Shown here in pieces: positions 7,355 through 15,030 of a stretch of 21,139 bases of DNA (position 1 is its first letter; every line of letters starts with the position of its first letter). The notes beneath the pieces were generated by a model. It was not told the DNA's origin and made no database searches. It saw only the letters and a program-made list of their open reading frames with translations. The stretch is from IMG/VR virus record IMGVR_UViG_3300025030_000454, positions 1 to 21,139 of that record; one strand, written 5' to 3'. This DNA comes from a virus. A program made the translations under genes and the position numbers.

Positions 7355-9975
7355 AATTGGACACCTGAAAGTCCAGCAATAATCTTGAGAAAATCAACAG
7401 CCTTTTCTAATTCTTCTATTTTTTCAACAAAATTTTTTACATCAAGATTAATTATTATATTTTTAGTTTCTTGCGAATTTGAATTTGTGTTTTGGATTAC
7501 AGAATTTATTATTTTTGATAGAACATTATTAGGAAATTTATTCGTCTCAAAATCAAAATTTTTGCTTATTTTTTCCTCAAAATTAAGTGGGGGAGTTTGT
7601 AAGTTTGATTTTAAATCAAATTGCTTTAAAGGATTATTTAGAGATGATTGATTAACAAAACTATCTTTGAAATTCTTATTAATTGAAGTCTTTAAAGATT
7701 TATCCGTTTCAACGCCAAAAGCGAGTGTTTTTATTATGTTTTTTCCGTGTTTTGTTAAAGTAGAAAAAGGTCCTTCTTTTGCATCTGAATTATTCAATAA
7801 AGGTTTTACTGTAGTCAAATTTTTATTAACTGAATCTTTTAGTGTTTTTTTATCTGACTGAACACCATTACTTAGGGTGACGGGTATCTTTTTCCCTGCA
7901 TTAAATATATTTTTATCAATCCAATTTGACACAGAATCAATAATTTTTGCAAAAGGAGTATTTTTCCAAGCATCTCCTATATTCCCAATAGTATCTTTCC
8001 AAAAATTTTTAAAAATACCACTAACCCAGCCCTTAAATTTTTTAAAACCCTCTTTGATTTTGTCGAGATTTGCTATAATCAATGCTGGTATTCTTACAAA
8101 AGTTAAAAATGGAAAAACAATCGCCGAACCTATAATTACAGACGACCTCACAAGACTATTGTTTTTAAACAAATCAATAAATTCAAGTGCTTTGTTTTTT
8201 ACAACGCCAAAAACTCCTGTTACTTCTTTCCAGTATGTAGCTATTAACAATGGGATTCCAACAGGCCACATAGCAATAGCAGCGTATGCTTTAGCCGCAT
8301 GAATCCAATTCGTGTATGGATTGTGTTGATTGTCTTGTCGTAAAAATTTCTGTACAGTTTCCCAATTTTTGATAACTTCATAGAGAGCAAACCCCCACGC
8401 CGCTATTCCGATGACAATCAAACCAACATAGCCAGCTGCTGCTATTGAAGAAATACCAAAAAATTTTGAAGCATCGGCAGCTTTTGACATATTGCTAACA
8501 AATCCAGGTATAGATGAAGATGCACCTCCAAGACCTTTCCCAAATTTTCCTAATCCTTCGATTGCTATCGATATGGGCGTAGTCATCATTTTGAACGAAC
8601 TTGTAAAAAGTTTCATCATTGGTTTAGTTTTGCCTGTAACGGCAGCAATAGTTAACATACTACTTGTGAAATCAAGCACTTTCCCAGAGGTTGACATTAG
8701 TCCACTACCTACATTCGCAAAGGAATACCCAAAAACAGCCATTCCTTGCCCTAAAGGATTTTGTAACATAGTTTCTTGAATATTAAGCCATGTTGATTTG
8801 ATAGAAATTCCAGCATTATCTGTAGCATTTGCTAATTCCCAAACTTTTCTTTTGAGAGAATCTTCTCTATTTTGGAGAATCTGAAGTTTGTTTGATGTTG
8901 TATCTGTGATTGTATTATACATCTCTTGAGTTGTACCTGCGTTTTTTGACGCCCCAAGAATATCATTATACCCTTTAATTAAAGCAGGATAAGTATTGAT
9001 AAGATTTGAAGCACCTTTTATTCCTTCATCACCAAAGTTTTTTTGTAACAAAGAAGCAGTACTTTGTGTACCCAAAGTAGATTGTAGAGAATCATATTTT
9101 GTTTTAAGATTTCCAATAGTTTGAATTAAATCCATTTCACCGGTTTGGTTATATACAATATTGAAACCTATATTTTTTGAAGCTTTATCTAATCTTGTCA
9201 CAAAAGCATTGAATGAAGTACCAGCCATGCTCCCACTTAAACCGGTTGTGTTCATTTGACCTATTACAGAATTTAATTGCTCAAAACTAATTTTGAAAGC
9301 ATTTGCCGTAGGTATAGAATATTTTAAACCCTGATTCAACTGATCAAGATTTTCAATTTTGAAAAGTCCTTGAGTTTTTGCAATGACATCGCTCAATCGA
9401 GTCATTTCTTCTTGAGCATTTATTACATTTCCTTGTGAATCAAAAATCTTTTTACCCATGTTGTTGTAGCTATCGGCTAGAAGATTTGTAGAATCACCTA
9501 CTGTACCTTGCGTAGCTTTTGCAAGTAAAAGAGCTTGTTTTGTTCCAAAAATTGATTCTTGAACATTAAGCCCTGCACCAACCATCACGTAAGAATTTTT
9601 TGTGAAATCAGTAGCTAAATCAGAATGTGTTTTTGTCCAAGCCTCAGCTTCGTTTTGTATTATAGACATACTTTTTGAAACATTCCCACCCAAAGCGTTT
9701 GATTCATTAACAACAGAGTTGACTATTTTGAGTGAATCTTCCATGGCTATGCCAAGTTCACGAGGCTTTTGAGCAAAAGCAGAAAAAGACTCTTGTGTTT
9801 GACGAAAATTCATTGACATCATAGAGAGTTGAGAAGCGGTTTTTGTTAGAGGGGTTTCTCTTGATAAATCATTTAGAGAGTTTTTCAAGCCAATAAAATT
9901 ACGGGTAGCTTTGTTAAAACCAACAGAAAACTGGTCCTTAAATAATAAACTTATTGAAGTAGCAAAGTTACCCAT
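7351..9975 (-). CDS. Tail tape measure protein
   Basis: The 874-residue product fits a tape measure, which sets tail length and passes through the tube at injection. Residues about 85-370 are TP901-type: SLKIVNSVVNESNALGGNVS, then ALLLAKATQGTVGDSTNLLA, then TGLSGSMAGTSFNAFVTRLD. Three hydrophobic segments, about 512-538, 561-585 and 608-635, could form membrane passages. The C-terminal 240 residues are Asn/Lys-rich and probably extended. It follows the frameshifted chaperone by five bases, with GGGGGA upstream of the ATG, and is the longest gene in the tail module. Its length predicts a tail of about 130 nm if about 1.5 angstrom of helix per residue applies. Confidence 0.93.
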   Translation of the reverse strand: MGNFATSISLLFKDQFSVGFNKATRNFIGLKNSLNDLSRETPLTKTASQLSMMSMNFRQTQESFSAFAQKPRELGIAMEDSLKIVNSVVNESNALGGNVSKSMSIIQNEAEAWTKTHSDLATDFTKNSYVMVGAGLNVQESIFGTKQALLLAKATQGTVGDSTNLLADSYNNMGKKIFDSQGNVINAQEEMTRLSDVIAKTQGLFKIENLDQLNQGLKYSIPTANAFKISFEQLNSVIGQMNTTGLSGSMAGTSFNAFVTRLDKASKNIGFNIVYNQTGEMDLIQTIGNLKTKYDSLQSTLGTQSTASLLQKNFGDEGIKGASNLINTYPALIKGYNDILGASKNAGTTQEMYNTITDTTSNKLQILQNREDSLKRKVWELANATDNAGISIKSTWLNIQETMLQNPLGQGMAVFGYSFANVGSGLMSTSGKVLDFTSSMLTIAAVTGKTKPMMKLFTSSFKMMTTPISIAIEGLGKFGKGLGGASSSIPGFVSNMSKAADASKFFGISSIAAAGYVGLIVIGIAAWGFALYEVIKNWETVQKFLRQDNQHNPYTNWIHAAKAYAAIAMWPVGIPLLIATYWKEVTGVFGVVKNKALEFIDLFKNNSLVRSSVIIGSAIVFPFLTFVRIPALIIANLDKIKEGFKKFKGWVSGIFKNFWKDTIGNIGDAWKNTPFAKIIDSVSNWIDKNIFNAGKKIPVTLSNGVQSDKKTLKDSVNKNLTTVKPLLNNSDAKEGPFSTLTKHGKNIIKTLAFGVETDKSLKTSINKNFKDSFVNQSSLNNPLKQFDLKSNLQTPPLNFEEKISKNFDFETNKFPNNVLSKIINSVIQNTNSNSQETKNIIINLDVKNFVEKIEELEKAVDFLKIIAGLSGVQL

Positions 9976-9980
9976 TTTTT

Positions 9981-10528
9981 TTATTGTCCCCCAAAAACTT
10001 TTGAAATTGCAGAAGCAAAATCTCCAATCGTCAAATCACGACAGAATTCTGCTTCTTTAAACTTTTTATTAATTTCTTCAAATGAAAGGTTATGGCATTC
10101 CTCACCTAGATATTTTTTAATAAAAAGTTTTGCTTTTTTTAAATCCGTTAAATGACTACCGGCTCTGCTACTATCGCATTCAGTCCCAAAAAAGGTGTTA
10201 ACACCCCTTGGAAAATATCATAAACACCTGTATAATCGCCTATCTCTTTTAGGCACGCAGTTGGATGTGGTACAATACATAAATCTATAAAAAGATTTTG
10301 AAAAACTTTATTTTTACCAGTGTGTAAGTTAGAAGCTACTTGATCCGCATCATCTACCGTTGGTCTTCTAAATGCAAACAAAATAGAATGTTTATTCTTT
10401 TTTTCATCTTTCCACTCAATTTTTGTTAAAAATAGTTCTTTATGAACTTTTTTTGCTTCTGCTATTTCATTAGCGTGTTTGGCTAAGAAATCTGTTTTTT
10501 CTTTGTCTGTAATTATTACTTCATTCAT
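9981..10528 (-). CDS. Tail assembly chaperone, -1 frameshift fusion product (GT-type)
   Basis: The zero-frame gene ends at 10148, but the -1 frame is open from before the slippery site to a TAA at 9981-9983, five bases before the tape measure ATG. Slipping at TTTTTTG (10187-10193) joins 114 zero-frame residues to 68 more, beginning GTECDSSRAGSHLTDLKKAK and ending SAISKVFGGQ. The extension has no good start codon of its own, which argues for fusion rather than a separate gene. The arrangement matches the lambda G/GT and Mu gp41 tail chaperones, where a small fraction of ribosomes shift to make the longer form that binds the tape measure. The 182-residue length is as expected. Confidence 0.8.
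10148..10528 (-). CDS. Tail assembly chaperone, zero-frame product (G-type)
   Basis: The 126-residue product begins MNEVIITDKEKTDFLAKHAN. It includes a substitution-tolerant core, ILFAFRRPTVDDADQVASNL, then LFIDLCIVPHPTACLKEIGD and FQGVLTPFLGLNAIVAEPVV. It lies between tail tube and tape measure, the normal slot of the tail assembly chaperone. In lambda and Mu relatives this protein coats the tape measure before tube subunits polymerise and is not in the finished virion. GAGGT precedes the ATG. The last twelve codons after the slippery heptamer would be skipped in the fusion form. No DNA-binding or enzymatic motif is seen. Confidence 0.83.
   Translation of the reverse strand: MNEVIITDKEKTDFLAKHANEIAEAKKVHKELFLTKIEWKDEKKNKHSILFAFRRPTVDDADQVASNLHTGKNKVFQNLFIDLCIVPHPTACLKEIGDYTGVYDIFQGVLTPFLGLNAIVAEPVVI
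10187..10193 (-). other. -1 programmed frameshift heptamer (T TTT TTG)
   Basis: On the minus strand the zero frame reads CCT TTT TTG GGA, so the heptamer T TTT TTG fits the X-XXY-YYZ slip rule. A -1 shift leads into the open extension of the tail chaperone. The region just after it can form some structure, but I did not find a strong stem-loop. Confidence 0.78.
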
Positions 10529-10556
10529 TTTTTTACCTCGTTTAGTTTATATTAAA

Positions 10557-11009
10557 TTAACCTGGTACATACGCAGGTACACCATTCCAATAAATGGGTC
10601 CAATGATATTACACTCTATCTCTTGTGCTATCCAAGTTTCCTTTTCTGTGACTTTTCGCCCTAACTTTTTAATCGAAACTGTAAAAGAGTCTACTGATGT
10701 AAGTTTTTGATTATTGATATATGTGGTAACCAAAGGAAACGCTGGTAATCCGTAAATGCCCCCACTTGCTGATGAAAGTGCATTCAACCTATTAAAATCA
10801 GTCAAACCAATTGTAAATTTGCAATCAGCTTTGTATTCTCCTTCATTTTCTCCAATAGGGATGCCATTCATATTATTTATTACAGTTTTATCCATAGAGT
10901 CACCGTATTCAATAGATTTCAATTCAACTTGATAGCCAGTTAGGATTGAAACTTTTACATTTTTTGACGAATAGGTTATTCCATTGACAACCAAAGATGT
11001 TCCTGTCAT
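10557..11009 (-). CDS. Tail tube protein
   Basis: The 150-residue product starts MTGTSLVVNGITYSSKNVKV. It follows the sheath gene and precedes the chaperone, as in all contractile-tailed Mu-like phages, and its predicted beta-rich composition suits the tube family: KADCKFTIGLTDFNRLNAL, then SVDSFTVSIKKLGRKVTEKE. The tube subunits stack as rings inside the sheath and carry DNA. GGAGG lies six bases before the ATG at 11009; a tandem ATG at 11012 is too close to that site. It overlaps the sheath stop. The C terminus PIYWNGVPAYVPG is Pro- and aromatic-rich. Confidence 0.83.
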   Translation of the reverse strand: MTGTSLVVNGITYSSKNVKVSILTGYQVELKSIEYGDSMDKTVINNMNGIPIGENEGEYKADCKFTIGLTDFNRLNALSSASGGIYGLPAFPLVTTYINNQKLTSVDSFTVSIKKLGRKVTEKETWIAQEIECNIIGPIYWNGVPAYVPG

Positions 11010-12454
11010 CATTCACCTCCTATATTTGGATTTGCAAATTTTATTGTTCCTTTAAGTCTGCTCGTATAACCTTTTGGTATAATTTCAATAAAATATTCTA
11101 AAGTCTTAGTCTTAAGAAGGTCTTGCCCTTCAGGAACTATAAAATTTCCCCAAGAAATTTCTTTTTCTATTTTTTGCATATCGTCGATTGCATTCTGTCC
11201 TACCTTTTTTATATATTCTATACCGGAGATGGATCCATCGCGATCGATATCATGTTCTTGGTTTAAATACACAAAAAGAGCTTTAGCTACAATAAAACAA
11301 GCTCTATTCATTACATCAACATACATCACTTCGGAAAAATCAGAAGTGTTTGAATTAAGCATTCTACCAGAAGTGAAATAGATTCCTGTTTCTTCATTAT
11401 AAGTTCTAGTAGTCACATATCCAGCCTCATCAAGTACTGTCAAATGTCCTATTGAAAAAGAGTCTTCTTTATATTTTTTAAATCCAGAAATTCCTGAAAT
11501 GGCTTTGTTTCTTGTTTTACCTGGAGACTCACTTCTTTTGTGAATTGCTATCCAAGCACAATATTTACCAATAGCACTTCTTTCATCAGTGTAACCCAAA
11601 ACAATATCATCAATTTTATTCATTGATAAAACAACTTGTACTCTATCAAGATGAGTTATACCTCTCTCATCTTCATTGTTAGACATTTTATTGACAAATT
11701 GGTCTAATGCTTCATCTTTTGATGGTTCTCTACCCATAGTGACCGCAAAAGTATATCTATTTCTACTAGTTTCCATTTCGAGTCTTGAGTTTATAACGCT
11801 CCACAAAACTTTATCAGTAATGATAGGAATAGCAATAAATCTAAAATCTCTATTTAGAGATAAAATTTTTTCTAAAGCATCTAAAAGTTCACCGTTTGTA
11901 ACTTTTGGTGCTGTTGTAGAGAAACTAAAGAAGTCGTTTATAGCAAAAGACACCTGCCCAGTTATAGGGTTACCTTCATTGAAATTGATTGTTAAACCTG
12001 TGTCACCACAGACAAAAACACCATTCAAAGGCACAGTTGAGCGTTCTAAAGGTTTATTATCAACAAATACATCAAAAGTAGATTCATTCAAACCGCCATT
12101 AGAAGCGATTTTGATATTTATATCAAATTGATTTCTTGGTTTTCCAGAAACGCTGATACTTCCAGCACCTATATTTGTTGAAGATTTTTCAACAGACGAA
12201 ACTTCACCATCAACAGTACCTTCAAGAGAAATCGCATACACAATTGGCGTAATTTTAAAACTAAAGGCATCTGCTAAGAAATCTCTTAGAGGTCCACCAC
12301 CGATTTTATTGTTTATGTCTTTAATACTTGTTATAAACATAACATCTTTACTTACTTTATCGCCAACGCCAATTGCACAAAAAACGCTCAATTGATTTGA
12401 TGGTGATACACCAAGTCCGCCATCTTGAATTGTAATATCATGAGTAGCTAACAT
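11009..12454 (-). CDS. Contractile tail sheath protein (Mu gpL-like)
   Basis: The 481-residue product begins MLATHDITIQDGGLGVSPSN and matches the Mu/DUF2586-type sheath group in size and layout. The segment around residues 190-300 is the inner alpha/beta domain, with RFIAIPIITDKVLWSVINSR and MGREPSKDEALDQF. GRMLNSNTSDFSEVMYVDV and MNRACFIVAKALF towards the C terminus are conserved in sheaths as the strand-exchange handle region. The final SRLKGTIKFANPNIGGE is the C-terminal strand. A short helical protein (12470-12631) is directly upstream. AGAGGT precedes the ATG. The sheath contracts and drives the tube through the envelope. Confidence 0.88.
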   Translation of the reverse strand: MLATHDITIQDGGLGVSPSNQLSVFCAIGVGDKVSKDVMFITSIKDINNKIGGGPLRDFLADAFSFKITPIVYAISLEGTVDGEVSSVEKSSTNIGAGSISVSGKPRNQFDINIKIASNGGLNESTFDVFVDNKPLERSTVPLNGVFVCGDTGLTINFNEGNPITGQVSFAINDFFSFSTTAPKVTNGELLDALEKILSLNRDFRFIAIPIITDKVLWSVINSRLEMETSRNRYTFAVTMGREPSKDEALDQFVNKMSNNEDERGITHLDRVQVVLSMNKIDDIVLGYTDERSAIGKYCAWIAIHKRSESPGKTRNKAISGISGFKKYKEDSFSIGHLTVLDEAGYVTTRTYNEETGIYFTSGRMLNSNTSDFSEVMYVDVMNRACFIVAKALFVYLNQEHDIDRDGSISGIEYIKKVGQNAIDDMQKIEKEISWGNFIVPEGQDLLKTKTLEYFIEIIPKGYTSRLKGTIKFANPNIGGE

Positions 12455-12469
12455 TTTTTACCTCTAACT

Positions 12470-12631
12470 TTAAATATAATCATTCATGAAAACATTATAT
12501 GCTTTCAAAAATTCTTCTTGTGTTACTTGTTTGCCTTTGCACCAATTATTTTGTAACATAATGCCTTTCGAAATATGTTCTGGCACATTATTTTCTATTG
12601 CATGTTCTTCTATATCTTTATAGTTTTCCAT
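12470..12631 (-). CDS. Small hypothetical protein upstream of the sheath
   Basis: A 53-residue gene that a length cut-off would miss. It reads MENYKDIEEHAIENNVPEH, followed by a helix ending with NNWCKGKQVTQEEFLKAYN. A strong GGAGGTGGGT precedes the ATG, which overlaps the end of the preceding gene by 14 bases. The W-x-x-GK-x-VT-x-EEF pattern is seen in short uncharacterised phage proteins near tail genes, from memory. Mu gp38 (DUF2635) occupies the same slot at similar length, but the sequences do not clearly match. The role is unknown; coexpression with the sheath suggests a tail accessory or assembly role. Confidence 0.75.
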   Translation of the reverse strand: MENYKDIEEHAIENNVPEHISKGIMLQNNWCKGKQVTQEEFLKAYNVFMNDYI

Positions 12632-13331
12632 ACCCACCTCCACTAAAAATTGAATTACTTACTATATTTTTTACACCACCAATATGTGGACTTTCTATCA
12701 CTTCTCCTGCGACATCAAGAATAAATGTTACAAAAACAAATGACACAAAATAATCTCCAATATTACTGATCCAATCAGTATTTCCAAAGCGTTCGCAATA
12801 GATTTTACCTTGCATGTTATTTGCTACAAAATCTCTTTGAAGATTACCCACGACTTTTAGAACTATTTCTTCGCATTCAATCTCTGTTCTGCAATGAACT
12901 CTAACTTCAATTGGCATTTTTGCAGCACCACGAATATTGACAATGTATCTTTTGTTATATCCGAATGTTCCTAAAATCTCTGTCGCTTTATTCTGTTGGT
13001 CTTGATTCCAACTATTTTTTAAATAAAACGCTTCAGATTCATCTAAACTAAAACAACTTTCTAAAAAATATTTTTCTGATTCTTCTAAAGTTTCCAACAT
13101 TTTTTGAAACTCATAATAAGAAATTTCATTTGGTATTACCTTACTATAAGTAACTCCTTCTTTTGCGTATCGCTCATCAAAATCCCCGTCAGCAGAAAGA
13201 AAAGAAACAAAAGGAAATGCTTCATCACTTCTATATTTATCTTCCTCTACTTTATTTCTAGCAATACGAACAATATCAGTATATTTATCCACTACTTTTT
13301 CTAAAATAGTTTTTGCTATGGATGCAATCAT
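12618..13331 (-). CDS. Putative tail terminator / connector protein (Mu gp37 slot)
   Basis: The 237-residue product starts MIASIAKTILEKVVDKYTDI. It lies after the gpS/gpG-like completion protein and before the sheath. Mu gp37 (DUF1834) and other tail terminators sit here and cap the tail tube where it joins the head. The C-terminal half has RYIVNIRGAAKMPIEVRVHC, a segment ending KVVGNLQRDFVANN, and SNIGDYFVSFVFVTFILDVA. A beta-sheet with flanking helices, as in terminators, is plausible. It is longer than usual because of the region at about 80-115 (ETLEESEKYFLESCFSLDES). Identification is positional with weak sequence support. The start overlaps the preceding stop as ATGA. Confidence 0.7.
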   Translation of the reverse strand: MIASIAKTILEKVVDKYTDIVRIARNKVEEDKYRSDEAFPFVSFLSADGDFDERYAKEGVTYSKVIPNEISYYEFQKMLETLEESEKYFLESCFSLDESEAFYLKNSWNQDQQNKATEILGTFGYNKRYIVNIRGAAKMPIEVRVHCRTEIECEEIVLKVVGNLQRDFVANNMQGKIYCERFGNTDWISNIGDYFVSFVFVTFILDVAGEVIESPHIGGVKNIVSNSIFSGGGYGKL

Positions 13332-13780
13332 CTTCTAAACATCCTTTTTATGACACTATCATTCATTACATCTTTACCAAAACTCTCAGGAACACCAAGA
13401 AACGCCCTTCGAACAACAGGTATACAGCCTATTTCTACTTCTATTTTACCTTCTTGATGTTGCTTGGCATATGTCATTGCTGAACCAATGATGACATTCC
13501 CGCCTGAAATATCTAAAGAAACATTATAAGATACGCTTTTACGCATTGTACTCGTATCAATGAGAGTTGTGTTTCCTTTATTTCTCCAAATAGAAGCCAT
13601 CGATTCTGGCCATGTTTCATTCGTTGCAGGATCAACTTTATCGCGAAAAGATCTCTCTGTATGAACAAGTGCTTCTTCTCCCATAAACGACAACAAATAT
13701 TCTTTGTCATATTCTGTGAAAGCTATCAATTGAGCAACTATATCTGGATATTCTGGTCCTAGTACAACAGTCACAGACAT
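13328..13780 (-). CDS. Tail completion / virion morphogenesis protein (gpS/Mu gpG family)
   Basis: The 150-residue product matches the Phage_tail_S/virion morphogenesis family. F-R-D-K-V-D-P-A-T-N-E-T-W corresponds to the 'r.F...GP.W..s' signature. LIDTSTMRKSVSYNVSLD is the 'L..tG.L..Si' block, and VIIGSAMTYAKQHQEG is the 'v.iGs...YA..hq.G' block. VVRRAFLGVPESFGKDV follows the 'iPaR.FLG.s' ending. These proteins act at the head-tail joint. In Mu, gpG lies near the head genes; here it is between gp36-like and terminator-like genes. The ATG overlaps the gp36 stop as TAATG. Confidence 0.88.
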   Translation of the reverse strand: MSVTVVLGPEYPDIVAQLIAFTEYDKEYLLSFMGEEALVHTERSFRDKVDPATNETWPESMASIWRNKGNTTLIDTSTMRKSVSYNVSLDISGGNVIIGSAMTYAKQHQEGKIEVEIGCIPVVRRAFLGVPESFGKDVMNDSVIKRMFRR

Positions 13781-14373
13781 TATGGAATCCTGTCGTATGC
13801 CATTTTATCAAAAATCTTCGGTGTTGTTTTAATCACTATTTCACCATCCGTCTCATAAGGCAATTTATACTTACCTTCAGCAATAAGTTTTAGTGTCGTC
13901 TTTATTTCTTTGCAGTAATCTATAAATTGCTTATCAGCTTCACTTTCATTTTTTACACCAGAATTTATTAAAATTCTATAAAGAGTAAGGTTTATAGCCC
14001 AATCACTTACAACAGAATAATTTTTTGAATCAGACTCAATAGGCGTTTCGTATCCACCAGTTGATAATGCAACATCAATGTCATTTACTGCACCTTGTAT
14101 ATGCTTTTCTAAAGACTTTTTGCCAGAGACTTCAATAAAAAGTTCAACCAAAGATATTTTATCTGTATCAGAATTTTTATTGTTTAATTTGTATTTATTT
14201 ACATCTAATATATAAAACTTGTTAAACAATGTTTTTTTAGTATCATCAATTTTAGCAATAAAATTATTTCTATCCTCAATTGACATTACATCTGGAACAT
14301 CAACACGCAAATTTTTTGCAATTTTAACTGGGTCTGATGATATTTCTAGAATATCTTTAGCAGTACAATACAT
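13780..14373 (-). CDS. Phage gp36-like (DUF1320) head-tail adaptor protein
   Basis: The 197-residue product starts MYCTAKDILEISSDPVKIAK, the 'Y.t..dl......' N terminus of the gp36 family. DIDVALSTGGYETPI follows, and this I-D-x-x-L...gGY..Pi segment is the most conserved part of the family. The rest of the family pattern appears in the helix VSDWAINLTLYRIL. It is longer than Mu gp36, with an Asn/Lys/Asp-rich insertion at about residues 55-75. AAGG precedes the ATG. A neck or adaptor role at the portal is inferred. Confidence 0.85.
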   Translation of the reverse strand: MYCTAKDILEISSDPVKIAKNLRVDVPDVMSIEDRNNFIAKIDDTKKTLFNKFYILDVNKYKLNNKNSDTDKISLVELFIEVSGKKSLEKHIQGAVNDIDVALSTGGYETPIESDSKNYSVVSDWAINLTLYRILINSGVKNESEADKQFIDYCKEIKTTLKLIAEGKYKLPYETDGEIVIKTTPKIFDKMAYDRIP

Positions 14374-14397
14374 TTTCTTACCTTAATATATTTCCTT

Positions 14398-14598
14398 CTA
14401 TTTCTTATGAAAAATTTTATAAAAAAATCCTTTTTTTTGGGGTTGTTTCTCGTCCACTAAACTTTGTTTTTCATAAAGAACTATCGCTTCATCAATTTTT
14501 CGCTTTGCTAAGTCAGTGAGTCTTGACTTGCTATTTTTTTTTGTCATTAAACTAACTCCGAATAGGATTTTAGCTAATTTTCTCCATAAGTTATCCAT
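14398..14598 (-). CDS. Small basic hypothetical protein
   Basis: The 66-residue Lys-rich product begins MDNLWRKLAKILFGVSLMTK and ends KGFFYKIFHKK. AGGAG lies six bases before the ATG. It has an amphipathic N-terminal helix and a helix TDLAKRKIDEAIVLYEKQS. It sits between the acidic-repeat protein and gp36. I do not recognise it, and it has no obvious enzyme motif. An in-frame ATG at codon 18 (MTKKNSK) lacks a good ribosome-binding site. Confidence 0.65.
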   Translation of the reverse strand: MDNLWRKLAKILFGVSLMTKKNSKSRLTDLAKRKIDEAIVLYEKQSLVDEKQPQKKGFFYKIFHKK

Positions 14599-14622
14599 CC
14601 AAAACTCCTGCCCTGTTTCTTT

Positions 14623-15030
14623 CTATAAAACACCTTTAGGTAATCCCTCATTTGTTTTTTTTAAACCTTTTTTAATTTCCTCTTTGTCAGAGTCATCTTT
14701 TGGAGGTTCTTTAGAATCCTCTTTGTCAGAGTCATCTTTTGGAGGAACTTTAGAATCCTCTTTGTCAGAGTCATCTTTTGGAGGAACTTTAGAGTCCTCT
14801 TTGTCAGAGTCATCTTTTGGAGGAACTTTAGAGTCCTCTTTGTCAGAGTCATCTTTTGGAGGAACTTTAGAGTCCTCTTTGTCAGAATCATCTTTTATAA
14901 TTTCAATTAATTTAGCACCTCCACTTTCAATTAATGAAAGTGCTTTTTTTTCTTCTATAATAAGCTCAGTTCCTTTTGAGATAGTTCCTTTTTCATTTTT
15001 AACAAAGCCTATTATTTTTATTTTATACAT
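14623..15030 (-). CDS. gp35-position protein with acidic 13-residue tandem repeats
   Basis: The 135-residue product has a compact N-terminal domain of about 46 residues (MYKIKIIGFVKNEKGTISKG, ending ESGGAKLIEI) followed by six tandem blocks around DDSDKEDSKVPPK and a basic ending (KGLKKTNEGLPKGVL). The N-terminal part resembles the small beta-rich domain with a 'G...e.....l.a...i' helix seen in Mu gp35 and FluMu relatives, which lies at this place after the capsid gene. The repeats are strongly acidic and probably disordered. Whether it is a virion component is unknown. The TAATG overlap with the capsid stop and GGAGGGGG upstream support the start. Confidence 0.8.
   Translation of the reverse strand: MYKIKIIGFVKNEKGTISKGTELIIEEKKALSLIESGGAKLIEIIKDDSDKEDSKVPPKDDSDKEDSKVPPKDDSDKEDSKVPPKDDSDKEDSKVPPKDDSDKEDSKEPPKDDSDKEEIKKGLKKTNEGLPKGVL
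14678..14896. repeat. 39-bp tandem repeat array inside the gp35-position gene
   Basis: Five full 39-bp units start at 14678, 14717, 14756, 14795 and 14834, with a partial sixth of about 24 bp from 14873. Units differ by only a few bases (for example agaatcc/agagtcc and one Val/Glu codon), so the array looks young. The period is a multiple of three, so unit gain or loss keeps the reading frame. Confidence 0.9.

Noticed and set aside
9976-10147. Separate small gene between chaperone and tape measure
   Set aside because: The open frame there has no start codon and connects to the chaperone by a -1 slip at TTTTTTG.
14661-14891. Minus-strand second frame with MTLTKRTLKFLQK repeats
   Set aside because: It is an out-of-frame reading of the same array without its own ribosome-binding site.
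14678-14896. CRISPR array
   Set aside because: The units are directly adjacent with no spacers and lie in one coding frame.
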